Assembly: GCA_963969395.1 (NCBI GenBank)
Contig: OZ017796.1
Span: 32,850,243-32,914,242, forward strand
DNA from: Pseudoscleropodium purum
Taxonomy: Eukaryota > Streptophyta > Bryopsida > Hypnales > Brachytheciaceae
Length of the DNA: 64,000 nucleotides
Direction of reading: 5' to 3'
Shown: positions 37,110 through 48,345 of the stretch, one piece after another
Layout of the letters: each line of letters starts with the position of its first letter
Position numbering within the stretch: the first letter of the stretch is position 1
Notes under the pieces: model-generated
What the model was told of the DNA's origin: nothing
Seen by the model: the letters and a program-made list of their open reading frames with translations, nothing else
Databases searched by the model: none
Translations under genes and position numbers: made by a program

Positions 37110-39059
37110 TGTGAAAATTCTATATGAGGCAAGCTGAATTGGTGGAGTTCGTTGCAGCTCTAATGGTCGTCAATCGGTGCACAGGGTCCGAGAGCTTCCC
37201 TCCTGGGAGAGAGAGTTGACGAAGTTGACCCCCAGTTGACGAAACAGGGACGTTGGACAGGCCTGCTTCAGTTCAGGCTTCTGTTGTTGCGCTGGAATGG
37301 AGGCTCCAAGTTTACTAATTTGGGGTGCAGAATTACATCCGTCATCAGTCAGTGATTGTTTTCGGTTTATGTGTTGATTTCTGGTTTAGTTGCTCGTTGT
37401 TGGCTTGCAGTCCGTCCACTTCTTCGCAGCTTCGGCTTCCCTTTTCGATCCAAGCTGGACCGTACTTGGGGACGTATATCTCCCGCCTGGGACGTTTTGG
37501 TGGAGCATGTGCTCCTCGTGGCCGGTCCACTATTGAACAAGTGAGCTCAAACATAAGTTTCGACGTAGAATCCAAGCACGCTTTCACACGGCGACCAGTG
37601 AGACAGGCAGGGAACTTACACGGAAGCGCTTGCTCATCTGGTCGAAACTAGTGTTACACGTTCGCGCATGAAGCAGCAATTTGTTGCTGTGCGGATGTTG
37701 GAGTGCTTGATCGACCACAGCGTGGGGGGTGCAACCAAGCTCGGAAGTGTCGACTCTTGGTCTGGAGTGTCTTGCAGTTGCGAAATCGAGTGCGAAATTG
37801 GGTGCGAAAATGAGGTTAGCGAAGCATTTTGACTGATTGTGCTTTTAGCGAACGCTGTGGGGGATTAAATTTCGATCGGAGCTTGCTCTTTGATTTTGTG
37901 TGTGCTACGAGCTTGAAAACAGTTTGTTGCGATAGTCGGTAGTTGTCGTTTGGGATTCCAACAAGTTCTACTGTCTCGTTGTAGCTTGTAGCTTCGATGA
38001 TGACTTCGATGATGACTCGTCGAAGGGCTTAACACTGTATGCTGAGATGGCTAGATTTTATGAAGATAAACCTATTTCCTTGTGTTGACTAACTTGACAT
38101 CAAGTTGAATGAATTCCCGGAGGAGAGGTCGTCGATTGGTGGCTCGGGAATATGCTGTGGTGAGGTTAGTGTTTCGAGAATTATGATTGTTTACATGTTA
38201 CAAGAGTTCTCAAACATTTCACTTCGTCAGGTTTGGACATAGTGAGGGCCGGCATCCTCCCCGAGACGACGTCCTTAAAGTTGAAAGGGTTTTACCAAAC
38301 GCTTCACTCGAGGTTTCTGGTTCACTGCCAGGACGCAATTGACTTCAGCCGTCGATGATGAGTTGACCGACAATTTGGCGACCTTACTATTGGGAAATTA
38401 AGCTGGTCTGCGGTTGTCCTGCAATTGTCTAGGGGCTTGGGACGCTGATGGGGGGAAAGTACACTCATGAGACCTCCCATGATTCTTGTCCCAGTCTTCG
38501 AAAATCGTAGCAGAAAATTTGAAGAACCACCTCATCTTGGTCTTATTTCGAAATCTGCTTCGGCGTGGCGACCAGTATGCACAAGCTCCTCGACGGTAAA
38601 AGAATTTAGAGTGGGAGTATTTGGGTTAGCCTTGGGTATCGTCAAGTGGTTAGCGACCGGAGGCTTCAGTCTCAGTACGGTGGAGTTTCGTTGGGAGGTT
38701 CATTCGCAAGATAATCTCACAAGTATTCTCGTGTTAAGGAGATTAGTAAGAGCATTTATGTAGGTTTTGCCATCCCAAACTACGAAGAAGTGTACCAAAT
38801 TTTTCAAGGTGAAGGAGATTCTACAGCTGGGTTTGTACAGAGAATCGCAAAGAGAGATTTAGAAGAGAGAAGGTGAGGCATGGGTAAATCACAGACACTA
38901 TCACTTGCCACTTTGCCTGATTAGTCAAAATGTTAGGAGATGTTTTGTGCTTTGTGATGGGGGCTGTCGGGAGTTGCTTTATGTTTTGCGATGGGACTTC
39001 AGAGGAGATTTCTAATATCTGCCTGCGCTCCATCTCAGCTCATCTGACAAAACACGGCA
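37110..39059 (+). promoter_or_regulatory. Promoter and long leader of the WRKY gene, W-box rich
   Basis: The composition is gene-like throughout. W-box cores (TTGAC) cluster at 37216, 37225 (TTGACC) and 37236. Full TTGACY sites follow at 37829, 38085, 38339 and 38363 on the plus strand. A 98-codon ATG frame (38467-38763) and several shorter ones precede the main start, so the leader carries upstream ORFs or untranslated exons. The transcription start cannot be fixed by eye. Confidence 0.5.
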
Positions 39060-42028
39060 ATGGCTGGAAAGTCGGCTGCGAGTGCCCCAGAGCTTGATGG
39101 CAATAGAGAAAGCAGCTTCCTCGACTACATTCTGCGAAGGCTAGAAAGCAGCAGCGGCCAGGAAGCAGCGGCCAACTCTATGGAGGCCTTTAATGCATCT
39201 GTCCTGTCTCCGAATAGTTCTGCAAATCCATGGCAGTACCTATCGACTTCCAACCCCTCTTCCCCTACTTTGCATCGTGATTTCTACAACCTCACGCACT
39301 CGCTAGATGCATCCGAGAATCCATGGACGGAGCTAGAGCAGCAAAGAGTTCCCATGTTGCAGGCTGACGATGTGGGCCAGAAAGGTGGTGCCCGCGGTAC
39401 TTTGCTCCAACGTCGTCGTGAGCAACGGAATCCTGCAAATGACTCAGCCAGCGAAGTACCCGGAGCTCATGGACAATCCGATGCAATGTCATATGAAGAG
39501 TTGGCTGCTGCATGGTACCGCAGCAGTTACTTGAGAGGGGCTTCTGTTTCACCACGGGACGAAGGCTTGCAAGGGATGTGGGAAGGACTACTTCAAGCGT
39601 ACGCGGCCGAAGAACGATGGGGTAATTCATCAGGCAACCAAAACACAGACTCTGCGCCTGTGAATCAGGAGTTTGACCCAAATACGACATCATTCGGCCT
39701 CATGGATACAAGTGATGAAGCAGCTAGATGGCAGCGGCCAATGCCAAGTCTTGAAGTAGGTGGCCAGGTCGTAGAGTCTTCAACTTTGGAAGCTGCAGAC
39801 ATGGATACCAGAACTACACCATCCTTGCCAGTCGGTGGAAATTCGACTAGGTCGAGTAGTGACTGTCGTATCTCCCCAAACACATCGTTCTCGTCAGGAT
39901 CCGGCGGTGACGACAGCGACGACGAAGAATGTGCTCGCAACGTGGACCAGCCTTCTGTGCTCGACAGCGGTGGGAAGAGGAAAACCCCGGCGGCATCAGA
40001 AGAGCTCGAGGAAAAGGACGAGTCTGCTAGGACTTCATCAGAGATCACGGAACTCAAGAAAACGGCACCATCAGAGTAAGCTGCCTCAACCGTAATTCAC
40101 AGCAATTCAACCCTCAATTGCAAGGGGCCACATGTGGCAGATGGTGACGCAGTATTAAAACTCGATTTTTGAACAGGATCCCCAACCGGCCAAGGAAGAA
40201 GAACACGAAGAGGTCGCGTGAGCCTCGATATGCCATCAAAACGCGCACTGATGTGGACATTATGGACGATGGGTTTAAGTGGCGCAAATACGGTCAGAAA
40301 GCCGTGAAGAACAGCCCGCATCCAAGGTACGTCCCCGCACCATCCTCTCTTCATGAATGCCATTTTAGAAACTGAGGTAAGTAACCTAAAAGGACACGCC
40401 ATGATCACAATCCAACAGCGAAATTCAGATTTCGCATCAATTCAGAAGCCTCTAGGACTAAAAGCAAACAATGGGAGTTGAAGCAAGAAGGTATGTACTC
40501 CTGTAATCAAAACTGCCTAAAATTCGACACCTACATTTGGACCAAAATGCGTCACAAAACCTAGACATGGACTACACAACATGTACACAATCTAAACATG
40601 AGAGTCTGTGAGAGAGTAGTGTTGATTTTTGGTACACATTGAGAGTGTCCTTTGAGAATTCAGAACTTATTCAGTGTCCAAATAATGCATGCCATAAAGG
40701 GCGTTGAAATCCTATATCAGTTGCTAAAAAGATCCCCTGATAATAATTTACATATTTGATAATAGTAACTATGATCAGATGTAATTCGTGTCGATTATAG
40801 GTGTGCTACCTTAAGGGTTAATTTAATGTCGACATGGGTTCCGACGATTTCAGCCTCTGAATAACCACAAAATAAGATTAGAATGCCAGAAAACTACTAA
40901 AAGGCATGCGTTCTGATTTTCTTCCATTTGCCAATGCTTGATCTAAAGTTTCTGCCCATACCCTCAATTAAAGGTGAGATCAGAAAAAGTGATTGTGACA
41001 CAGAAAAAACTGTCATTTTTGAGGATAGGTAACGCCACTCTTGATTGCGCGTCGATTATTGTTTCTTTTGGGAACAAATGAGAGAACTCATTACATTAAA
41101 ATTCATAAAAAGAAAACTCTTGTGGTTTCGCAAGCTAAGCTTACTGGAGTGCATCAACGGCTGCAGAAACTACTACCGCTGCACCACGCCGCAATGTCCA
41201 GTCCGGAAGCGCGTGGAGCGCGCGAGCGAGGACGCAGGTCTTGTGATCACGACCTACGAAGGCACGCACACGCATCACGCGCCAGGCTCGATCCCCCATC
41301 GTCACCCTTCCGAACGCTCCCCTCACACAAGCCCTTTGCCTCCCGGATTAGGGCTAGGATTAGGGCTTCGAAGCTCCAACCTCTTACCCCTACCGCCCGA
41401 GTTCACCACGCTCGCCGCTCTGCACCAAATGCGGAGCCTGCAACAGATCCTCGCCCACCAGCAACTCCACATGCCGACTCTACCCAGAAGCTTGCAACAC
41501 GAGAGCCTCCTTCGCGCGCAACAGTTTCTGGAGTTGCAAGACCCGGAGGTCAAACCGCAGCCCTTCCCTCACAATTTCCTGGATAATCAGCTGATGGGAT
41601 GGCAAGGATATCCATACAGACCGAATTTGATGCGGCCGCAGCAACAACAACGCAATCCTCCGCAGGATCCCCAGACGGATGCTGATCTGGTGCGCAGAGT
41701 GCTGGAAGCTGATGAGTTTGGGGGTAACGTAGATTTCAGGGAAGAAAACGTAGACTCGATGAGGATATCTACCTCTCCAGGTGATTTTGTGAGCCAGATT
41801 CAAAGTGGCCTGAGGAACCAGGTGGCCATTGAAGCGCGGCGGAGGGCGGCTCTCTTGCAGAGAGCAGTGACTGGGCCGCGGGGATCGGTGACCGGGTCAC
41901 GGTCACGGGGTGGGGGCACGGGTGAGGGGCTTCCGCGGAGACCGGCGCCCAGGCCTACAGAGGACGAGCTCGTGGATGGGTTGTTGCAGGAGATGGCCAA
42001 ACGGGGAGAGTCCAGCGTGTCCAGGTAA
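39060..42028 (+). CDS. Group IIc WRKY transcription factor, 675 aa, three exons
   Basis: Exons are 39060-40075, 40177-40326 and 41167-42028, with introns of 101 and 840 nt. Both splices are phase 2 and restore one frame of 2028 nt. The single WRKY domain has WRKYGQK at residues 374-380 and a C-X4-C-X23-H-X1-H zinc site (C394, C399, H423, H425). This architecture and the intron splitting the Arg codon before NYYRC define the family's conserved R-type intron and fit group IIc. A basic stretch just upstream ([14 protein letters not shown], 343-356) is the likely nuclear signal. The N-terminal 338 residues are Ser/Asn-rich with an acidic patch (GGDDSDDEE, about 283). The C-terminal third is Gln/Pro-rich with a GLGLGLGL run (about 450) and a Gly/Arg tail. 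Such proteins bind W-boxes TTGAC[C/T] in the nucleus. The start has a good context (gcaATGG). The protein is longer than most IIc members, mainly in the flanking disordered parts. I do not assign a named orthologue. Confidence 0.95.
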
Positions 42029-43385
42029 CCAAGGCGTTAGAACATGCTCCCATGTTCCTATGTGGAGTTTTTGTATTTAGGGCAACTGCTGTTTTTGTTT
42101 TTTCCCTTTCATATTGAGCTCTATGCAGTTTCGAACCCCCAAATTTTTGTCAAATATATATTTTCCTTCATGTATAGTTTACAATCCCTTGTGAACCTCA
42201 AATTTGAAGCCCCCAGTTCTTGGCAAAAACACTATTGTTGATGTATAGTTCTCAAATCTCATTAGAACCCAACTTTTCAATTCAAAATGCTAGCCTTGGT
42301 ATACCCATAGAGTTTTGAAGTCTAGTTTGAGAATGGTAGCCATTGCAGAAGGGAAGTCTTGCACTTTGACATTTCAAAATTGGATGCCTAAAATGGTGGT
42401 GACTTTGGTTTGCAATTTGATAGTTAAAAGAGTACTAACTCCGACCTTTTTAGGTTTTGGTGACTTAAAAGAACCTATTCATTTTGGTAGTGATAATGAT
42501 TTCATTTTGAATATATAAAGTTGACATAGAATTTTACTTTTAAGAGTGAGAGTAGAATGTGGGTTGTTGATGATCATGAACTTAACATTATTCATGGAAG
42601 AGCTAGGTGCAATTTGTCCATGCACCCGAAGAAAATTAAAGTTGACCAATGTTTCAATGTAGATAAAATATGATTCAACACATAATCTTTTTGTTGATTT
42701 CTTCTCATCTATGTTAATTTGTTAATGCTAATTTCTTTTTTCATCCTTCATTTGTTTCTTGATTTTTGAGCACCTAAGAATGACAAAATACTCTACCCTC
42801 TTGGATCCTAATTCTGATGAGTAATGTTATGATATGTCTTGTCTATGAACAACACATATCACGTCTATGAAAATCATTGAAACCAAATTCAAACTACGCA
42901 TTGCCACTAAGAAACACACTTTCAAAATAATCAACACCATTGCCATCCAATATGTTGAATCAATCATCCTACATAAAAGAAAAATAGAAAACAACCAACT
43001 ACTTTCAATTGAATAAGAAAGTGTATCAACATCACTTTCTACTACACCTACATTGCATTCCCACCTATTTTTTTTATTCTTGGTTACTTTTAATCTTGTT
43101 ACTTGTAACTAAAGTGTCTATTCTTGAGAGGAAAGAGTAATTTTGCATCAATGACCCTTGATCCATTAGACACTGGCTCATTGTCATCATGAACAAACAC
43201 TTTATTCACACCAACCTTTTTTTGAAGACTAAAGCTTTTATCTATCTATCGTGTCTATGTATGAGTAGGAACCTTTCTAAAGATATACATTATTTCTTGT
43301 TGTCTACTCATTTTTTACATATTTTATTATACCAAATGATATCTTTTGATTTCCTTTTTTTTCTTGCTTTGATCATTTTTCACAA
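42029..43385. other. 3' flank of the WRKY gene and AT-rich spacer
   Basis: Composition drops within about 100 bp after the stop codon. No canonical AATAAA lies close by, so the 3' end of the transcript is not set. Nothing else is recognised. Confidence 0.35.
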
Positions 43386-43799
43386 TTAATTCCTTTAGTT
43401 CTTTGAATATGTAGTTACCAAAAATGCTCCAAAAGTACCATTTCTTGTATAAGTTTCAAATTTAAGGAAATAAAATTTTGTGGACACTTGTAACTATAGG
43501 ATCTTGTAGTATTCAGGTTTGAAAAGATGTGGACAAATTTTCAAAAATTTCCATTGTGTAGATTATAAGATAATAGCATTTGATTATACAAACCAATTTT
43601 TTCTATCCCTATGAAAACTAGGGAGTCGCACTTCACAAGATCTAATTGGTATGAAAAATGTCTATGTTATTGGTGCTTCTTTGGATTCATGTTTGAAAGC
43701 AAATTGGGTACATGCTATAAAATTTCATATCCTTCTCAACTGTACAACATATAGAAAAAAAATAAAATATATAGACAATTTTCACCAAAAATGCTAAGA

Positions 43800-44800
43800 T
43801 AGGTACATTTTTTGGAAATTTGTATCTTTTTCATGGACATAATATAACAAAAAGTGAATGGTGGAGACCTTCATAAGCCGCTCTTATAGCTAAATTTTTT
43901 TCTTAATCATCAAAAACCATTGAATGTGAGCATTAGAAAGGCTAGATTAATGTAGACATCACACCTAATCCAAGACAAAGTCAAAATAAAAGGCTTCTAG
44001 TAAGTGTAGGCATAGTCCCGGCCATGAGACTTACAATTTCCACTCTGTTAATTCTTTTTGAATTGGTGTTGGGCCTAAAGTCCTGGTAGCTTCTACGTTA
44101 GGGAGGCCACATGGAGTAGTAGGGAGGCATTGGAGGGTGCTAGCGTGGCAAAGATGTTGGAGGCCTTAGGTTATGATAGGATCAACATGGAGGATTTGGG
44201 CCCTAGCAAGCTTACAACTTTCACCAAACGACAAGCATAGGGCTCCTCGGACTCATTTCATTTGGAGGTGACAGTTCACAAATCCACAGAGGGGTTTGTC
44301 ATTGATGGAAATTATTAAACATGGTAGTCTAGGGAGTGTCTTCAACAAAAATGAGGTGGGGCCATGTATTGGTTGGGGATAGCTAGTAGATTCATTGGGG
44401 AGTACAAATGCAATTGGGCTTGTCTATTTCTGGTGGATTTAGGGTTGCCCTTCTTTGGGACTACCATTGTGGTAGAAAAAAAATTTGTAGATATACAATT
44501 GAAGAAGTTAGATATAACAATTGTAGCTTTATTATATGGATTTTAATTCTAATTAGAAAACTTAAATAATAGGTTCTTCTTCAAAACATTTATATACACT
44601 TAAAAAATAATGAAAACAATCTTCTAAAAACATGTATACTAGATTCATAGTGAGGAAAAAAATTGATACATAAAAGTCTTCAGCCTAAAAGGTATTCACT
44701 TCCATATATGTAAATGGAATTAGCCCCTTTTCCAAAAAAATTAGAACAAATAAGAATGAAGTTTAGAAAGAACATACACTCAAATTGTAGTGCAACATCT
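43800..44800. other. Interior of the 6-kb element, unassigned
   Basis: A GC-richer patch at 43980-44360 (GGGAGGCCACATGGAGTAGT and similar) has no open frame over 60 codons. It may be the 3' part of the element or a nested decayed insertion. Confidence 0.3.
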
Positions 44801-44804
44801 GCAA

Positions 44805-44970
44805 ATTCCTTCATGCCTCCTTCCTTGATTCATAGATCGATAGTAGAACTTTTCAAAGCATCCATGATTTAAGCAAAGATGTGTCCTATTCCTTCATGCC
44901 TCCTTCCTTGATTCATAGATCCATAGTAGAACTTTTCAAAGCATCCATGATTTAAACAAAGATGTGTCCG
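44805..44970. repeat. Tandem duplication, 2 x 83 bp
   Basis: ATTCCTTCATGCCTCCTTCC starts at 44805 and again at 44888. The copies differ at only a few positions (for example GATCGATAG versus GATCCATAG). The duplication lies downstream of the transposase relic, on the side of its C-terminus. Confidence 0.92.
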
Positions 44971-45149
44971 ATTGTAGGTACTGTAATACCTACAATACCC
45001 TCATACGGCTCTACATAGGCAAATGCCTTCATGACTCTTCATTGACTAGTACTTCCACATTATAGCCCTTCTAGTTTTGTAGTAATGCATCACACAAATT
45101 AGTCTTAAATTATAGATGAGTCATTGGAACTCTATTGCATTAATATATC

Positions 45150-46520
45150 CTTAAATGATCTTTGTACAATATAAACATGTTGACCACTATCATGCCAAGA
45201 AGGAATGAAAATACTCGATGCCACTACTTGTACAATCTTGTTTGGTATGAATACAATGCTCTCAATTGATTTGTAATAGCAACACCCTTCATATGTATTG
45301 TATATTCCAAATGCACTAGAGAAGTTGGAATAGGTTTTTTGACAACTCCATTCTTATGAAGAGTTGTTGGCATTGGAATGCAAGGAAAATTTATAGCCAA
45401 TGCACTAGTTGAAATGAGAAGCACATGTTTGTCCTTCCATAGAACACAACTTATGCCTCTACTTTCATGCATTTTCCATCCCAATGTCCTTTGCAAAGAG
45501 TTGTTCCAATTCTTCAATGTCTTCAATTCCAAAGGTAAACCAACTCTATTACACCACACTATTATAGTCACATAGATGTGCTTTGTGGCCAATTCTATAA
45601 CTAAACCTACACCACTGAAGAAATTATCCGTAACTAGAACGTGAATCATACTCTCCAATCCTCTCACAAGATCCAAAACTACATTGTGTGCTAATCTAGG
45701 CTCCCTATGAAATACATTAGAAGATTTTTAAGGGCATTGGAAGCCTATAGATTGCCCAGCCTTGAAAATGCTAGAAACACAGCCAGCAATGCAATCTGAC
45801 ATGGCCAAGATTGTGCCATGTCATTTCTAAAAAAAATTGAATTTAAAAAAAAAATGCATTTTAAGATTTTTTTTTTTGAAAAATAAATTTTTGATAGCCA
45901 ATCATTCCCTTTGCTATAGGGAAATAGGCCCAAAATGAACTCTTATTGCCCTCAAATCTCTACTAATGCACCTAGAAGTTCAGTGGTAGCTATACTAGGA
46001 TTTGCTCAACAAATGTGTCAAAATTGAAAATATATTTTGATTTCGAGTCAACAAGACAGCATATCTTAATGCCTCATTTCTAGGGCTTTGGGGGCATACA
46101 TTGCCTAGCAAGCCAATAAGAACCCTTGTACCTTATCATCATCTCATCAATTGTAACAAATTGTCCAAGTCTCAAATTCATCTTGAAACTATCCCTTATT
46201 TTCATGACTAACCACCATACTTGGTCCATTTTATCATAGCCTGCTACATCTCTTTTTCTCACATAAGTAGTAAGATTTGTAATATGAAGGCATTTAATGA
46301 TAACTTGAAAATGAGAGCGGGTGAAAACTTGGGATATTCACAAACAATAGAAAAAGGAACCTTTTTTTGCCCAGTAAGTCTTTACATTTGGTTGCCTCTT
46401 CAAGCCTATAAACATGTTAATTGTCATAAATGCTTTCAATGCCGCTACATCTACAGGTACCCATCTTGTTCCTCCCAAAGCTATTCCATCTTCATTTGGT
46501 GTGGTTGTGTTCCAATTCTT
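45150..46520 (-). pseudogene. piggyBac-type transposase catalytic domain (DDE_Tnp_1_7-like), broken
   Basis: Reading the minus strand downward from 46500, the frames give in order: VPVDVAALKAFMTINMFIGL and TYWAKKGSFF (domain start); GQFVTIDEMMIRYKG followed by a MPPKP motif (first catalytic Asp); KICCLVDSKSKYIFNFDTF; then, after an insertion, VVLDLVRGLES and VTDNFFSG; GWKMHESRGISCVLWKDK (second Asp); LEYTIHMKGVAITNQLRA; and WHRVFSFLLGMIVVNMF. These are hallmark blocks of the superfamily in the correct order. They lie in different frames with stops between them, and an inserted element splits the domain. In the third catalytic block the usual GVDxxDQ reads GVAITNQ, so both acids are lost. This copy cannot be active. 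Longest intact piece: 45224-45676. Confidence 0.88.
45726..45955. mobile_element. About 230-bp element inserted in the transposase relic
   Basis: The ends TTTAAGGGCATTGGAAGCC and TTATTGCCCTCAA form a short inverted repeat. The left half matches 53000-53100 (GGAAGCCT ... GACATGGC / GTGCCATGTCAT against GACGTGGCTGAG / CTTGTCATGTCAT), and the A/T-rich middle and right half match 53210-53290. It interrupts the domain between the KSKY and VLDLVRG blocks. Confidence 0.55.
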
Positions 46521-46619
46521 TCAACAACAATTCTCCGTAGAACTGTGTAGGGCCAAAATAATGAAAATAGTTACATGAAAGATAATATACATCAAAGACT
46601 TATATTAAGAGCTCTAGCC

Positions 46620-48345
46620 TTAAGAAATTCCATTGCTTTTGGGGGAACATGTAGAATGACACGAGGACCATGTAGAAGACCTAAATAAATACTCCACACT
46701 AGTTAGATTACTATGATCATCATCATCACTTCCTTCAACATCCTCATCATCAACATCCTCATTTTCCATACCATGATATTCAAAAATATTGTTGTCCATA
46801 TCAAATTGTGATGAAAAATTGACACTATTTATAGAATGTATTTTTACATAATGCAAACTTGCATATCCATCATTCTAGTCGACTACATTTTCTCCTAAAT
46901 ACACTACATTTGCAAAAAGGGGAATGGTATTCAAAATGGTTGGAACTAAATTGCTACATTCTTCCAAATATTGTGCGACTACTATAGCCATTGGACTAGC
47001 CCGATGTCTCACCTAAGGATCCTAGTTGTTTATGTCTATGCAAGGCTATGATAAAGCCCTCTAGCTATTCTTTGGTTCTTGCTCATGTGAGTCCTTTGTT
47101 AAACAACCTAGCACCAACAAGGCCATCAGGAAGGTTGCCACCATCTTAGGCATTGGAGGCCCTCTGTCATTTGCTCCCTCTACTCTACCATTGCTAGCCT
47201 TTACAACACCACTTTTTTTTTTCATACACCATTGTCCCATTCAAGGATTTGTGAAGGTTGGCCTCTCATCCCAAAAATCTATGTTATGTAACAATTTTGA
47301 TGGCTAAGGCACACCATCTAAACACACTTGTAATTGCTCATTATGACTTTCATCTTTGTTTGTACCATTAAAATTTTCATCATAGTTGCTTGACTAACCT
47401 CCTTGTTCTAAATCATGGCTAATAATGTAGTCTTTGTTTGGTTCCCCAATGTCTCTATCTACATTAGTGTCATTCAAGTTACGTACATCTTTTGTGATGT
47501 CTTCAAATCCAAGTCTGTGAGTAGTCTTTATGAAAAAATGATCATCACTACAGCTAGTTGTTGCTATGACTACGGCTTGTTGATTGAGGTCTTCAATATG
47601 TATTGTACAATCAACCAAAATATGGATATTGCTTTCTAATCATAGGCATTCAAAAGTCAAGCTTAGGTTGCCTACAACTTTTTCGTTAATGGTTGGATGA
47701 CATTTTGGAGAAAAATTAGGTGATACATGTGGAATTTTAGGAACCAATGTTGGCTAAGGATGCAAACGTTGGATGTGATGAGGAGGCATGTCATCCTTTG
47801 CAAGCAAACATACACAGAATCTAATAGGTAAGTATCACGAGCAATGCCTTCTATGTAAACTTCTTATTTTGTCAATGTAATTCATTTACAAAAAAAATAG
47901 ACAAGGTAAAAGTACACATTACACATCCATTTTTCCTTTACACACCCATGACCTTGGAATTTTTGGCATGTCTTTTTTCAACATGATATGATCTACTTTG
48001 CTTGAAGTCAATGTAATATCAAACTAGACCTCATTTTGATTAATTTTGTATATCAAGATGAAATTCACATCTAAGACCACCCTAGAGCGTGTGTAGCTTG
48101 TCTATAAAAGTGATGGTGAAAATTTGTAGCTACAAGATGTTGGGACCACTTTCAGATTCCATACCACATTGGAAGAGATCAAAGGTGATGTACTTCCAGT
48201 AATGCCACCACTTTCGAAGCCTACAAATTTCTCACACCTTCTTTTTCTATAACTAATTGCCATAGTTTCTCTTGTGCCGGTACTTGTGATAGCTTGTATT
48301 GCCTCATTGTCCTTTGTAGTGGCAAAATTGTTTAAAATTTGGACA
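46620..48345 (-). pseudogene. N-terminal part of the transposase gene, fragmented
   Basis: Minus-strand frames at 46620-46856 (acidic: ENEDVDDEDVEGSDDDDHS), 47394-47618 (LGFEDITKDVRNLNDTN) and about 48160-48340 (ATTKDNEAIQAITSTG with a following RKRRCEKFVGF) look like remains of the disordered acidic N-terminal region or upstream exons of a piggyBac-type gene. Stops and frameshifts separate them, so exon borders cannot be fixed. Confidence 0.45.

Noticed and set aside
39665..40057. Minus-strand Ser-rich frame of 130 codons
   Set aside because: It is antisense to the Ser/Asp-rich part of WRKY exon 1.
40800..40825. TTAAGGGTTAATTTAA in WRKY intron 2 as a transposon end
   Set aside because: There is no partner end and no interior homology to the TTAA families. 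It is too short to interpret.
41041..41586. 181-codon plus-strand frame
   Set aside because: It is the +1 shadow of WRKY exon 3, rich in Arg/Pro/Ala as expected from a shifted GC-rich frame.
46221..46550. 109-codon plus-strand frame
   Set aside because: It is antisense to the transposase block containing KAFMTINMFIGL and TYWAKKG.
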